DNA of 14,074 nt, from assembly GCA_022837365.1 (NCBI GenBank), contig JALHHV010000037.1, positions 1-14,074 on the forward strand. Direction: 5' to 3'. The translations under genes and the position numbers were made by a program. Below, in pieces: positions 6,378 to 13,559 of the stretch (position 1 is its first letter; every line of letters begins with the position of its first letter). Source of the stretch: Desulfovibrio sp. GTDB taxonomy: Bacteria; Desulfobacterota; Desulfovibrionia; Desulfovibrionales; Desulfovibrionaceae. The notes under the pieces are model-generated. The model did not search any database and was not told the origin of the DNA. It saw only the letters and a program-made list of their open reading frames with translations.

Positions 6378-7432
6378 GCACGCGCCCCCTGGGTTTCGGC
6401 GAGGCGGCAGCGGCGGACGTGCCGCGCTGCTGGCTGGTCACGGCCGACGGCTGCCTGGCCGCCACGGTGCGCGCCCTGTGGGCCGCCGACGGCGGACCGT
6501 CAGCCATGCCCGGCATCACGCCGCGTCCCATGGACTGGCGGGTGTTCGACAACGGGCGGGCCGTGCTGGAACAGTTCTTCCTCGACCCGCCGGACCTGCT
6601 GCTGGTTTCCGCCGCGCTGCCGGACATGTCGGGCGTGTCGCTGATCCAGTTGGTGAAGGGCGAGAACGTCTACCGCCAGGTGGCCACGCTGCTGGCCCTG
6701 AACGTGGCGGACGCGCCGGGCGTGGCCGGGGTGGACTGGCAGGGCGTGGAGGCCGACGACTTCATGGTGCTGCCCGCCGTGCCGGACGCCGGGCACGCGC
6801 CCCTGCCGCTCCCGCTGGCCACGGAATTGCGGGCGCGCGTCGAACTGGCCCTGGCCCGCGCGGGCCGCGCCCTGGACGCCAGCCCGCTGACCAAGCTGCC
6901 GGGCAACACCTCGATCATCAAGTACATCCAGGGGCTCATCGACCGGCGCATGGATTTCGCGCTGGCCTACGCGGACCTCGACAACTTCAAGGCGTTCAAC
7001 GACAAGTACGGCTTCTCGCGCGGCGACGAGGTGCTCATGCTCACCGCGCGGCTGCTGGCCACCACGGTGCGCGAGGTGCGCGGCCAGCCCGCCTTCGTGG
7101 GGCACGTGGGCGGCGACGATTACGTGTTCGTGACGCCCGTGGACCAGGCGGAAGACGCCTGCCGCCGGGTGGTGGGGGCCTTTGACGCCATCGTGCCCGG
7201 CTTCTACGACGCGGACGACCGCGAGCGCGGGGCCATCGTGGCCCACGACCGGCAGGGACAGGTGCGCACGTTCCCGCTGATGGCCGTGTCCATCGCCGTG
7301 GTCTGCAACCGGCCCGCCGCCGGGTTCGCGTTGGCCCACTACGGCGAGGCGTCGTACCGGGCCAGCCAGGTCAAGAAGCTGGCCAAGGACAGGACGGGCA
7401 GCTGCTATGTCTTCGACCGGCGACAGTCGTGA
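6374..7432 (+). CDS. Pseudo-receiver plus GGDEF-domain protein
   Basis: This is a 352-residue protein. The start is GTG at 6374, supported by GGAGG (6364-6368) five bases upstream. Residues about 16-135 fold-match a response-regulator receiver (CWLVTADG...PDLLLVSAALPDMSG...ADDFMVLPAV). However, the expected phospho-acceptor Asp is Ser79 and the conserved switch Lys is Leu133, so it should not be phosphorylated in the usual way. Residues about 168-350 form a GGDEF domain with PLTKLPGN (171-178), DLDNFKAFND (201-210) and the signature GGDDY (246-250) in VGHVGGDDYVFV. GGDEF domains make cyclic di-GMP. The variant signature and the lack of an RxxD inhibitory site (GQPA at that position) leave activity open: it may be active without product inhibition, or be a binding or scaffold domain. 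It overlaps the xerC start by 26 nt. Confidence 0.9.
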   Translation: MSTRPLGFGEAAAADVPRCWLVTADGCLAATVRALWAADGGPSAMPGITPRPMDWRVFDNGRAVLEQFFLDPPDLLLVSAALPDMSGVSLIQLVKGENVYRQVATLLALNVADAPGVAGVDWQGVEADDFMVLPAVPDAGHAPLPLPLATELRARVELALARAGRALDASPLTKLPGNTSIIKYIQGLIDRRMDFALAYADLDNFKAFNDKYGFSRGDEVLMLTARLLATTVREVRGQPAFVGHVGGDDYVFVTPVDQAEDACRRVVGAFDAIVPGFYDADDRERGAIVAHDRQGQVRTFPLMAVSIAVVCNRPAAGFALAHYGEASYRASQVKKLAKDRTGSCYVFDRRQS

Positions 7433-8561
7433 AAAAGGCGGGGCCGACCGGCCCCGGCACGCGCCCCTCGCCCCCGCCCGCGTCCAACTGCTGGACATGT
7501 TCCTGGCCCACCTGGGTATGGAAAAGGGCTACGCCGACGCCACCGTGGCCGCCTACGGCACGGACATGGACCAGTTCGCGGCGTTCCTGGAAGATGCCGC
7601 AACTCCCCCGGCCATTTCCGGCCGGCCCTCCCCGCCCCTTTCGCTGGACACACCGGAACACATCACCAAGCGCCACGTGCAGCGGTTTCTGGCCGAATTG
7701 CACCGCCAGCGCATCGCCAAGTCCAGCGTGGCCCGCAAGCTGTCGGCATTGCGGGCGTTCTTCCGCTTCCTGCTGCGGCTGCGGCGGGTCACGGCGGACC
7801 CCACGGCGGGCGTGCACAACCCCAAGCAGGACCAGCGCCATCCCCACGCCCTGAACGTGGACCAGGCCTTCGCCCTGCTGGACGAGCGGCGGCAACGCAA
7901 GGCCCTTGCCACGGCCCACGCCGGGCGTGACGCGGATTCCGGCCCCGGCGACGCCGTGCTGCTGGCGCGCGACCTGGCCCTGGCCGAACTGCTGTACGGC
8001 TCGGGCCTGCGCGTGTCCGAGGCGTTGGGACTGGACGTGCTGGACGCGGACCCGGCCTCGGGCGTGGTGCGGGTGATGGGCAAGGGCGGGCGCGAGCGCA
8101 TGAGCCCGCTCAGCGACACGGCCCGCGACGCGCTGGTCGCCTGGCTGGCCGTGCGCCACGAGGTGGACGGGGACCGGGGCGAACCCGCCCTGTTCCTGGG
8201 GGCGCGGGGCGGCCGCCTGAACCGGCGGCAGGCCGCGCGGATCATCGAGGCGCTGTGCCTGCGGGCCGGGCTGCCGCAGGCCATATCCCCGCACGGACTG
8301 CGCCACTCCTTCGCCACCCACCTGCTGGAGGCCGGGGCCGACCTGCGCAGCGTGCAGGAACTGCTGGGCCACGCCCGGCTTTCCACCACCCAGCGCTACA
8401 CGCACCTGACCCTTTCGCGCCTGGTGGACGTGTACGACCGGGCGCACCCCCGCTCGGATATGGCGGAAAAGGCGGCCAGGCCCAAGCCCGCCGCAACGCC
8501 GGAAAAACCGTCCCGTGCCGCCAAGCCCCGCAAGGGCGGAAAGGGCACGCCGAAGCGGTAA
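7407..8561 (+). CDS. xerC: Tyrosine recombinase, XerC type
   Basis: This 384-residue protein has a SAM-like N-terminal DNA-binding domain (about 26-130) and a catalytic domain with the full residue set: Arg202 (YGSGLRVSEALGL), Lys226 (MGKGGRER), His296 and Arg299 (SPHGLRHSFATHLLE), His322 (LLGHARLSTTQRYTHL) and nucleophile Tyr331. The wording RHSFATHLLE, VQELLGHA and VYDRAHPR matches XerC better than XerD. Xer proteins resolve chromosome dimers at dif by recombination. Odd features are an extra stretch near 160-183 (RRQRKALATAHAGRDADSG) and a Lys/Arg/Pro-rich tail (about 355-384) that may add DNA contacts. The start ATG lies inside the GGDEF gene with only a weak ribosome site, so translation is probably coupled. 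A start at Met31 (7497) is possible but would trim the N-terminal helix. This is the last gene of the plus-strand run. Confidence 0.92.
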   Translation: MSSTGDSREKGGADRPRHAPLAPARVQLLDMFLAHLGMEKGYADATVAAYGTDMDQFAAFLEDAATPPAISGRPSPPLSLDTPEHITKRHVQRFLAELHRQRIAKSSVARKLSALRAFFRFLLRLRRVTADPTAGVHNPKQDQRHPHALNVDQAFALLDERRQRKALATAHAGRDADSGPGDAVLLARDLALAELLYGSGLRVSEALGLDVLDADPASGVVRVMGKGGRERMSPLSDTARDALVAWLAVRHEVDGDRGEPALFLGARGGRLNRRQAARIIEALCLRAGLPQAISPHGLRHSFATHLLEAGADLRSVQELLGHARLSTTQRYTHLTLSRLVDVYDRAHPRSDMAEKAARPKPAATPEKPSRAAKPRKGGKGTPKR

Positions 8562-8587
8562 CGCTTTCCGTTTCTTTTCCCGTTCGC

Positions 8588-8628
8588 AAAAGAAAACGGG
8601 CCGGAACCTCGTGGGGTTCCGGCCCGTT
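8588..8628 (-). terminator. Intrinsic terminator on the minus strand (3' of the nitronate monooxygenase gene)
   Basis: A perfect 14-bp stem (8595-8608 with 8615-8628, AACGGGCCGGAACC) encloses the loop TCGTGG. Read on the minus strand it runs into TTTTCTTTT, a good terminator tail. On the plus strand the stem is followed by GCATGTCGG, with no T tract. So it should stop transcripts coming from the nitronate monooxygenase side, about 260 nt past that stop, and perhaps weakly those from xerC. A second imperfect inverted repeat of the T/A tracts (CGTTTCTTTT with AAAAGAAAACG) lies at about 8571-8598. Confidence 0.75.
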
Positions 8629-8684
8629 GCATGTCGGTGAGTTGTTGGAAGCCCTTCGATTGAACGAGGGTTTCTTCCTTATAT

Positions 8685-8708
8685 CCCGCGACGGTCTTCC
8701 GTCGCGGG
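8685..8708. other. Short perfect stem-loop in the xerC/nitronate monooxygenase gap
   Basis: CCCGCGACGG (8685-8694) and CCGTCGCGGG (8699-8708) form a perfect 10-bp stem with loop TCTT. There is no T tract on either side. A smaller GACGG/CCGTC hairpin recurs at 8840-8852. The two may be edges of one composite palindromic repeat that includes 8742-8839. Confidence 0.55.
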
Positions 8709-8741
8709 GGGCTGTGCGGAGAGGATGCGAGGAATTACGAG

Positions 8742-8839
8742 TTTTGCCCGCCGGGCAAGGCGGCTTGGCGTTTTTGAGCGGAGCGTACTTTCGTACGTGA
8801 GCATCAAAAACGACAAGCCAACGCAGCCCGGCGGCAAAA
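8742..8839. repeat. Large imperfect inverted repeat, about 98 bp, between convergent genes
   Basis: The two 49-bp arms are symmetrical about 8790.5. TTTTGCC (8742-8748) pairs with GGCAAAA (8833-8839), CGCCGGGC with GCCCGGCG, and GGCTTG with CAAGCC. CGTTTTTGA (8769-8777) pairs with TCAAAAACG (8804-8812), and the tip is GTACTTTCGTAC (8785-8796). Pairing is interrupted near 8778-8784, at 8768 and at 8757-8761. The T5/A5 blocks inside the arms stand out from the GC-rich surroundings. The remaining part of 8562-8887 holds no gene that I can support. The style is that of a dispersed intergenic palindromic repeat (REP/BIME-like), but copy number cannot be seen from one window. Confidence 0.7.
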
Positions 8840-8887
8840 GACGGGTTCCGTCCGCAGCGTGTCCGCGCCGGAAAGGACGCAACGCCC

Positions 8888-10009
8888 CTACGCGCGCAGC
8901 ATGCCGAAGCGCTTCGCGATAGCCTCCTCGAACTCCTGCTGGAGCGAGGAAACCAGTTCGTGCACCGACTGGATGCGGTCCACCCGGAACACGTTGGCGC
9001 CGGAGAAGGCAAACCCCTTCTCCAGGTTGCCCTTCATGGCGTTGATCAGCGCGGCGGCGATGCAGTAGGGGGTCTTCTCCTGCTCGCAGGTGCTGATGCA
9101 CTTGAACACGCACTTGAAGGGCTTTCTGGCGCCCTCGCGCATGGCATCGATGAACGAGTTGCCGATGGCGCGTCCGGGCATGCCCACGGGGCTTTTGATG
9201 ATGGTCACGTCCTGTTCGGTGGCGTCCACGTAAGCCTGCTTGAAGCGGTCGTCGGCGTCGCATTCGTGGGTGGCCACGAAGCGGGTGCCCATCTGCACGC
9301 CCGCCGCGCCCAGTTCCAGGAACCGGGTGATGTCCTCGCCGGTGTACACGCCGCCGGCGGCGATGACCGGGATGCGGCGGCCCTTTTCGTCCTCGAAGGG
9401 CTTCACCGCTTCCACCACCTGCGGAATGACGGCTTCCAGCGAATGGCTGGGGTCGTCGATCTCCTCGGCCTTGAAGCCCAGGTGGCCGCCCGCCTTGGGG
9501 CCTTCCACCACGAAGGCGTCGGGCACGTAGTCGAAGCGGGATATCCACTTCCTGGCGATGACAGAGGCCGCGCGGGCGGACGACACGATGGGCACGAGCT
9601 TGGTGCGGAATTCTTCCTTCTTCTGGTCGCAGGCGTCGCGCAGGTGCCTGGGCAGGTCCAGCGGCAGGCCCGCGCCCGAGAAGATGATGTCCGCCCGCTC
9701 CTCGATGGAGGTGCGGACCATTTCGCCGAAGGTGGTCAGGGCCACCATGATGTTCACGCCCACGATGCCCTGGGTCAGCTCGCGGGCCTTCTGCAGCTCG
9801 CGGCGCAGGGCGCGGACGTTGGCTTCGATGGGGTTCTTGGCAACGTCGGGTTCCTTCATCCCGATCATGGCGGCGGCGATGACGCCGATGCCGCCTTCGT
9901 TGGCCACGGCGGACGCCAGGCGCGACAGCGAGATGCCGACGCCCATGCCGCCTTGCACGATGGGTATGCGGGCGACCAGGTCGCCGATGTTCAGGGTCGG
10001 AAAAGGCAT
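8888..10009 (-). CDS. Nitronate monooxygenase / 2-nitropropane dioxygenase-family flavoprotein
   Basis: This is a 373-residue TIM-barrel flavoprotein. The start ATG (10007-10009) has a strong GGAGG (10018-10022) eight bases upstream. Family motifs are PIVQGGMGVGIS (16-27), GPKAGGHLG (170-178, with His176 at the conserved His position), AAGGVYTGEDI (217-227) and GAAGVQMGTRF (235-245) for FMN phosphate binding. Enzymes of this group oxidise nitronates such as propionate 3-nitronate using FMN and oxygen. Related proteins include enoyl-reductase-like enzymes, so the substrate in a probable anaerobe is uncertain. The C-terminal part carries four cysteines (300, 304, 308, 316; CVFKCISTC then YC) that could bind a metal or redox centre. 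The gene stands alone, convergent with xerC. A minus-strand terminator lies about 260 nt downstream. Confidence 0.9.
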   Translation of the reverse strand: MPFPTLNIGDLVARIPIVQGGMGVGISLSRLASAVANEGGIGVIAAAMIGMKEPDVAKNPIEANVRALRRELQKARELTQGIVGVNIMVALTTFGEMVRTSIEERADIIFSGAGLPLDLPRHLRDACDQKKEEFRTKLVPIVSSARAASVIARKWISRFDYVPDAFVVEGPKAGGHLGFKAEEIDDPSHSLEAVIPQVVEAVKPFEDEKGRRIPVIAAGGVYTGEDITRFLELGAAGVQMGTRFVATHECDADDRFKQAYVDATEQDVTIIKSPVGMPGRAIGNSFIDAMREGARKPFKCVFKCISTCEQEKTPYCIAAALINAMKGNLEKGFAFSGANVFRVDRIQSVHELVSSLQQEFEEAIAKRFGMLRA

Positions 10010-10034
10010 GATTCAGTCCTCCGGTGCGGTGCGT

Positions 10035-10158
10035 GCGTGCCGGTGAAGGCACGCGGAATGAACCGGGCCCGCGCGCATGCCTGGCATGGCCGTGGGCGCT
10101 CCGGTGTGCCGCCATGCGCGGGCGGCGCGCGGAAGACGCGCAATGCGGCATGATGCCG
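10035..10158. promoter_or_regulatory. Cluster of short palindromes upstream of the nitronate monooxygenase gene
   Basis: Three small dyads lie upstream of the ATG at 10009. GCGTGCC/GGCACGC (10035-10054, 6-nt loop) comes first. CATGCCTGGCATG (10076-10088) is next. CGGCATGATGCCG (10146-10158) is last. The last two share ATGCC/GGCAT half-sites with a single central base, as operators of dimeric regulators often do. No convincing -35/-10 pair was found here. The rest of 10010-10347 is GC-rich and non-coding apart from the hairpin at 10250-10273. Function is inferred only. Confidence 0.3.
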
Positions 10159-10249
10159 GAATCGCACCGTCTCCGGGGCTGCATCGGAATCTTTCGGGCA
10201 GCGAACGCTGGGTGGCGTCGTGCGGTACGGTGGCGGCGGTGCGGTTTCT

Positions 10250-10273
10250 CCCGCGCAGTCCCCACTGCGCGGG
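10250..10273. other. Perfect 10-bp stem-loop downstream of addB
   Basis: CCCGCGCAGT (10250-10259) and ACTGCGCGGG (10264-10273) pair perfectly around the loop CCCC, 75 nt beyond the addB stop on the minus strand. No T tract follows on either strand. It may stabilise the 3' end of the addAB message or act as a weak or factor-dependent terminator. Confidence 0.45.
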
Positions 10274-10347
10274 CGCATGCGCCGCCGGGCCGTGGCCGGG
10301 CGGACGCCGCGCTTGGCGGCACGGAAGGGCCGATGCGGCCCGTTCCC

Positions 10348-11865
10348 TCAGCCACGCATTTTACACAGTTTCGTGCAAGAGCACCAGTCGCAATGTTTGC
10401 CGTCGCGCGGCAGCAGCAACGGCGCTTCGGCCATGTGCCGCAGCAGGAAGGCGAGCAGGGCGGGGATGCGGGCGGTGATGGCCGTATCGCGGGTTTCGTC
10501 GTCCGTGCCCTCGCCGAACAGGGGCAGCTCCTGCCCGGCGTCGCGCAGGATGACCCAGGCGGCGTCATGCACGTCGCGCCCGGATTGCTGCCCGTACATG
10601 TGCATGTAGGCGGGCAACTGCACGCCGTGCAGGGCGGCGGCCACGTCGGCCAGCAGATCGGGGTCGCGGTCGGGGGTCCACACCTCGATGCGCTCCCACA
10701 GCGCGTCGTCGGACCACGCGGACGGCTTCCATTCCACCTTGCCGGTCTTGTAGTCCAGGATCACCGCGCTTTCGCCGTCCTCGAACCCGCGCAAGTCCAC
10801 CCGGTCCACCCGGCCGTGCAGGCGGCGCACGCGGCGGCCCGCGCTGCCCGGCACCTCTATGGCGGCTTCCACCGGCTCTTCCAGTTCCAGCACGGTGAAC
10901 CGCTCCGGCTGGCGGGACAGGTAGCGGGCAAGGCGTTCCGGCCCGGCCACCTCCAGCATCAGCAGGGCGTCGGGCGGCAGGCGGCCCGACTGGCCGGACA
11001 GGTCGGAGGCGGCCAGCCGTTGCAGGAACAGGCGGGCCAGGTGATCGGCGGAAAGCTCGGCGCGGCGCACCTCGCGCCCCTTGTGGGGCAGGTGGAAGTC
11101 CAGCAGCACCTTGTGCAGCAGGTCGCCTACGGCCAGCGGGTCGTCGCCCTCGTTGACCTCGTCCGGCGGGGCCAGCCCGGCCAGCCGTTCGTGAAAGAAG
11201 CGCACCGGGCAGGTCAGCCAGGCGTCGAGGGTGGAGGGGGACACGGGCGCGTCCAGCAGCCGTCCCAACGCGGCGTCGATGGCCGGGGTGCGTTCGATGG
11301 TGCGCGGCGCGGAACGGAAGGGGCGCACCGTGCACGCGGCGGCATGCAGCGGCGGCTGGCCGGGGGAGAGCAGTCCGCCGCGGGCGCGTTCCTCGCGCCA
11401 CAGCAGTTCTTCCACGAAGCGGCTGCGGATCTTCTTTTCGTCCAGCAGGCCGCTGCGGTCCACGCCGGTCTGGTAGCACAGCACGGCCTCTTCCGCCCCG
11501 GCCAGCAGACGGTGGAAGTTGTGCGCGGCCACCCGTTCGCGGCGGCGGGAATCGGGCAGCCCGGCCATGGCGCGCAGGCTGTCGGGCAGCAGCGGGTCGT
11601 GCCCCGGCGCGCCGGGCAGGCGGTCTTCCGTGGCGTCCAGCACGATGACCCGGCGGAAGCGCAGCAGGCGCGTTTCCAGCATGCCCAGCACCTGCAACCC
11701 GGCCAGGGGCGTGGCCTCGAAGGGCACGCGCTCCTCGCGCAGGGTTTCCCGCAGGATGGTGTGCAACACCTCGCGCGGGAAGGGCGTGTCCGCCAGTTCG
11801 CAGTCGCGCAGGGCGGGGATGACCCGCTGCATGAGCCGGAACAGGCATTCCGCGTCGATGGGAAA
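10348..11865 (-). CDS. addB: AddB C-terminal part with iron-sulfur PD-(D/E)XK nuclease domain, after the frameshift
   Basis: This fragment encodes about 505 residues. It starts near FPIDAECLFRLMQRVIPALRD and continues through VIVLDATEDRLPG and EEAVLCYQTGVDRSGLLDEKKI, in the style of late helicase motifs. The nuclease domain is complete. LTCPVRFFHERL carries the first cluster cysteine (codon 11209-11211), followed by GDLLHKVLLDF with the nuclease His. VILDYKTGK follows, with Asp, Tyr and Lys at 10747-10755, then GVQLPAYMHMYG (QxxxY). The C-terminal CDWCSCTKLC gives CX2CX5C (codons 10390-10392, 10381-10383, 10363-10365). This four-cysteine pattern is the AddB iron-sulfur staple. The fragment has no good start of its own, so it belongs to the preceding part. 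Confidence 0.8.
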   Translation of the reverse strand, partial: FPIDAECLFRLMQRVIPALRDCELADTPFPREVLHTILRETLREERVPFEATPLAGLQVLGMLETRLLRFRRVIVLDATEDRLPGAPGHDPLLPDSLRAMAGLPDSRRRERVAAHNFHRLLAGAEEAVLCYQTGVDRSGLLDEKKIRSRFVEELLWREERARGGLLSPGQPPLHAAACTVRPFRSAPRTIERTPAIDAALGRLLDAPVSPSTLDAWLTCPVRFFHERLAGLAPPDEVNEGDDPLAVGDLLHKVLLDFHLPHKGREVRRAELSADHLARLFLQRLAASDLSGQSGRLPPDALLMLEVAGPERLARYLSRQPERFTVLELEEPVEAAIEVPGSAGRRVRRLHGRVDRVDLRGFEDGESAVILDYKTGKVEWKPSAWSDDALWERIEVWTPDRDPDLLADVAAALHGVQLPAYMHMYGQQSGRDVHDAAWVILRDAGQELPLFGEGTDDETRDTAITARIPALLAFLLRHMAEAPLLLPRDGKHCDWCSCTKLCKMRG

Positions 11866-13559
11866 GCGAGCACGCCCACGGCATCGGCCACGCGGGCCGG
11901 GGTGTCCGCCGTTTCCCAGCGGGTCAGGCACAGGTCCAGCACGCGGTACAGCAGGGCGGCCGCCGGGCCGTGTTCGCCGCCGGGCGCGGCCTGGGCCACC
12001 TGGCGGGCCAGCGTGCGCGGGGCCACGAAGCTGGCCCCGCCGCGCACCGCGTTTTCCATGAGGTGGAACAGGTCGCGCAGGGGACGTTCGCCATCCAGTT
12101 CCAGCATCTTCAGGTACGGGTGGCGGATGCACTCGATGACCGTGCGCCAGTGGTAGCGCAGGCCGCCCATGCCCTCGTCCGGCTCGTCCTGCTGCCCGTC
12201 CTGCTGCCCGGACAGCGAGGTGGCGGGCCGGGCGGTTTCCTGGAGGCGCATCAGGGTTTCCACCAGCCGCACCAGAGTGGAGCGCGCCAGCGGATAGCCC
12301 ATGGAAATGTTCACGTCCTTGTCCGGCAGATGGTGCAGCACGGGCATGAGCAGGCCGGTGTCCGGCAGCACCACGGCCGTGCCCGCCAGTTCGTCGACTT
12401 CCGGCGAGGGTGTGTCGTTGCTTTCGGTACTTCCGATTGCTGGCGTTAGATTCGATTTTTTTAAATTGTCGGATGGGGCGGCAGTGGCGCGGAGCGCATC
12501 TTCCATGACCAGCAATTGCGAATGCAGGTCATAACCTTCATGAAAAACGATTGATGGAGCGTGCCCGGAAGGCGGGCAGGCCAGCGCGGCCCCGGCCCGC
12601 CACGAGGTCAGCCAGCGCACGTGGTCTTCGCAGGTCCAGTGCACCGGGCGCGCGCCCAGTTCCGCCACGGCGGCGTCGGTATGCAGGCACACCGTGGCCC
12701 CTTCGTGCCGCCACAGGTGCAGGAACAGCGCTTCTTCCGTGCCGGTGAGGGTGGAGAACCCGGCCACGAACAGCCGCTTGCCCGCCAGCAGCGGGGGCAG
12801 GGTGAAGCCGTCGGGGCGTTCGGCGGCGCGGCCGGTTTCACCGGGTCCCGGCAGCAGCCGCACGGAGCGGAAGGCGTCGAAGCCGGGCGTGGTCCAGCCG
12901 CGTTGCGTCAACGCTGTCGCGTACGCCTCGTGGATGCGGCCCAGCGCTCCCAGCAGGGCGGCGGCAAAGGGGGCCACCTGCCCTTCCATGTACTGGTAGT
13001 CTTCCGGCACGCGGTTCTGGACGAAGAATTCCTCCATCAGCGAGGCAAGGCGCACGCCCCACGGAAAGAACCTGCGCTGGTCCGTGGCGGCGAGGTGTTC
13101 GTACAGTTCGTCGCCGGGGCGGGCCAGACCGCGCACGCAGTCCATGAGCAGGCCCACCCGGTCCAGCAGGGGGACGGGCCGGGCCGGGCGCGCGGCCGGG
13201 TCTTCCGCATGGGCGCGCAGCAGGGCGAACATCTGGCGCACCGTGAACACGCGGGGCAGCAGGCAGGGCCGGGCGATGTCCGGGGCGCGGCGGATGCGGT
13301 CCACCAGATAGCGGCCGGGCCGCCCGTGCGGAAAGACGAACACGGCGTCGCCGGGGCGGACGCCGGTGGCCTCGACGAGCGTGGCGGTGAGCCCGGCCAG
13401 GAAGTCCGTGTCCCACGGAAAGATCAGGAACGGGCGCGGCCCGGAGATGCCGTGCGGGGCGCGGGACGCGGCGCGCGCGGCAACGCGGCGGGTGGCCCCG
13501 CGTCTGGACCGGGCGGCGGACGGCGCGCCGGGCATGAGGATGTCGTCTGGACCGGTCAC
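11866..13559 (-). CDS. addB: AddB N-terminal part (inactivated-helicase-like region), before the frameshift
   Basis: These about 564 residues precede the frame break. After a basic, low-complexity lead (1-40), the region starts FLIFPWDTDFLAGL. VFVFPHGRPGRYL (73-85) occupies the Walker-A-like place of AddB proteins but lacks the GKT/S signature, so ATP hydrolysis is not expected from it. Further AddB-type landmarks are RLFVAGFSTLTGTEEALFLHLW (262-283), FHEGYDLHSQLLVMEDAL (339-356) and KDVNISMGYPLARSTLVRL (414-432). Residues about 362-388 are encoded by an AT-rich patch and look like an inserted linker. A second hydrophilic linker (GQQDGQQDE, 451-459) comes from a short DNA repeat. If the frameshift is real, translation would continue in the wrong frame to a stop at 11214 and give a protein with no nuclease domain. 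Confidence 0.75.
12396..12476 (-). other. AT-rich patch inside addB
   Basis: The stretch 12421-12470 is about 38% G+C by my count, with TTTTTTTAAATT in it, against about 70% around it. It is in frame and encodes Ser/Asn/Thr/Lys-rich residues about 362-388 (SDNLKKSNLTPAIGSTESND within). Codon choice here is unlike the rest of the gene. It looks like an inserted linker of different origin. Confidence 0.7.

Larger units (their letters stand above)
10348..13559 (-). pseudogene. addB: addB, AddB-type helicase/nuclease subunit, split by a one-base frameshift
   Basis: Two overlapping minus-strand frames together give one AddB-like protein of about 1070 residues. The upstream frame, from GTG 13557-13559, reads sensibly to about residue 564 (DAVGVLA). 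The downstream frame reads sensibly from FPIDAECLFRLM (from 11865) to TGA at 10348. The join requires one missing base near 11866, in GCTTTCCC on the minus strand. Because the DNA is so GC-rich, the wrong frames stay open far beyond the join, so no early stop marks it. AddB partners AddA in end resection and recombinational repair. The start codon overlaps the addA stop (GTGA), with AAGGA eight bases upstream. It is either a true disruption, which would inactivate the nuclease half, or a sequencing error; the sharp switch between good frames and intact motifs favours an error or a very recent mutation. Confidence 0.8.

Noticed and set aside
4813..6627. Long minus-strand open frame opposite the HDOD region
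   Set aside because: Composition is typical of an antisense frame in GC-rich sequence (His/Gln/Ala/Gly-rich), with no domain recognisable.
8562..8887. dif site or attachment site near xerC
   Set aside because: The palindromes here do not resemble the 28-bp dif layout of two 11-bp arms around a 6-bp centre, and dif usually lies at the terminus rather than beside xerC.
11855..11880. Programmed -1 ribosomal frameshift in addB
   Set aside because: The minus-strand sequence around GCTTTCCC does not fit the X XXY YYZ slippery heptamer, and I saw no obvious stimulatory structure. A one-base indel or error is simpler.
10024..12156. Long plus-strand open frame opposite addB
   Set aside because: The Gly/Gln/Ala/Val/His-rich translation is the mirror of the AddB nuclease half, which has intact catalytic and cysteine motifs.
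13313..13343. Functional Walker A ATPase site in AddB (FPHGRPGRYL)
   Set aside because: The GxGKT/S signature is absent. The position matches the degenerate motif of AddB proteins that do not hydrolyse ATP.
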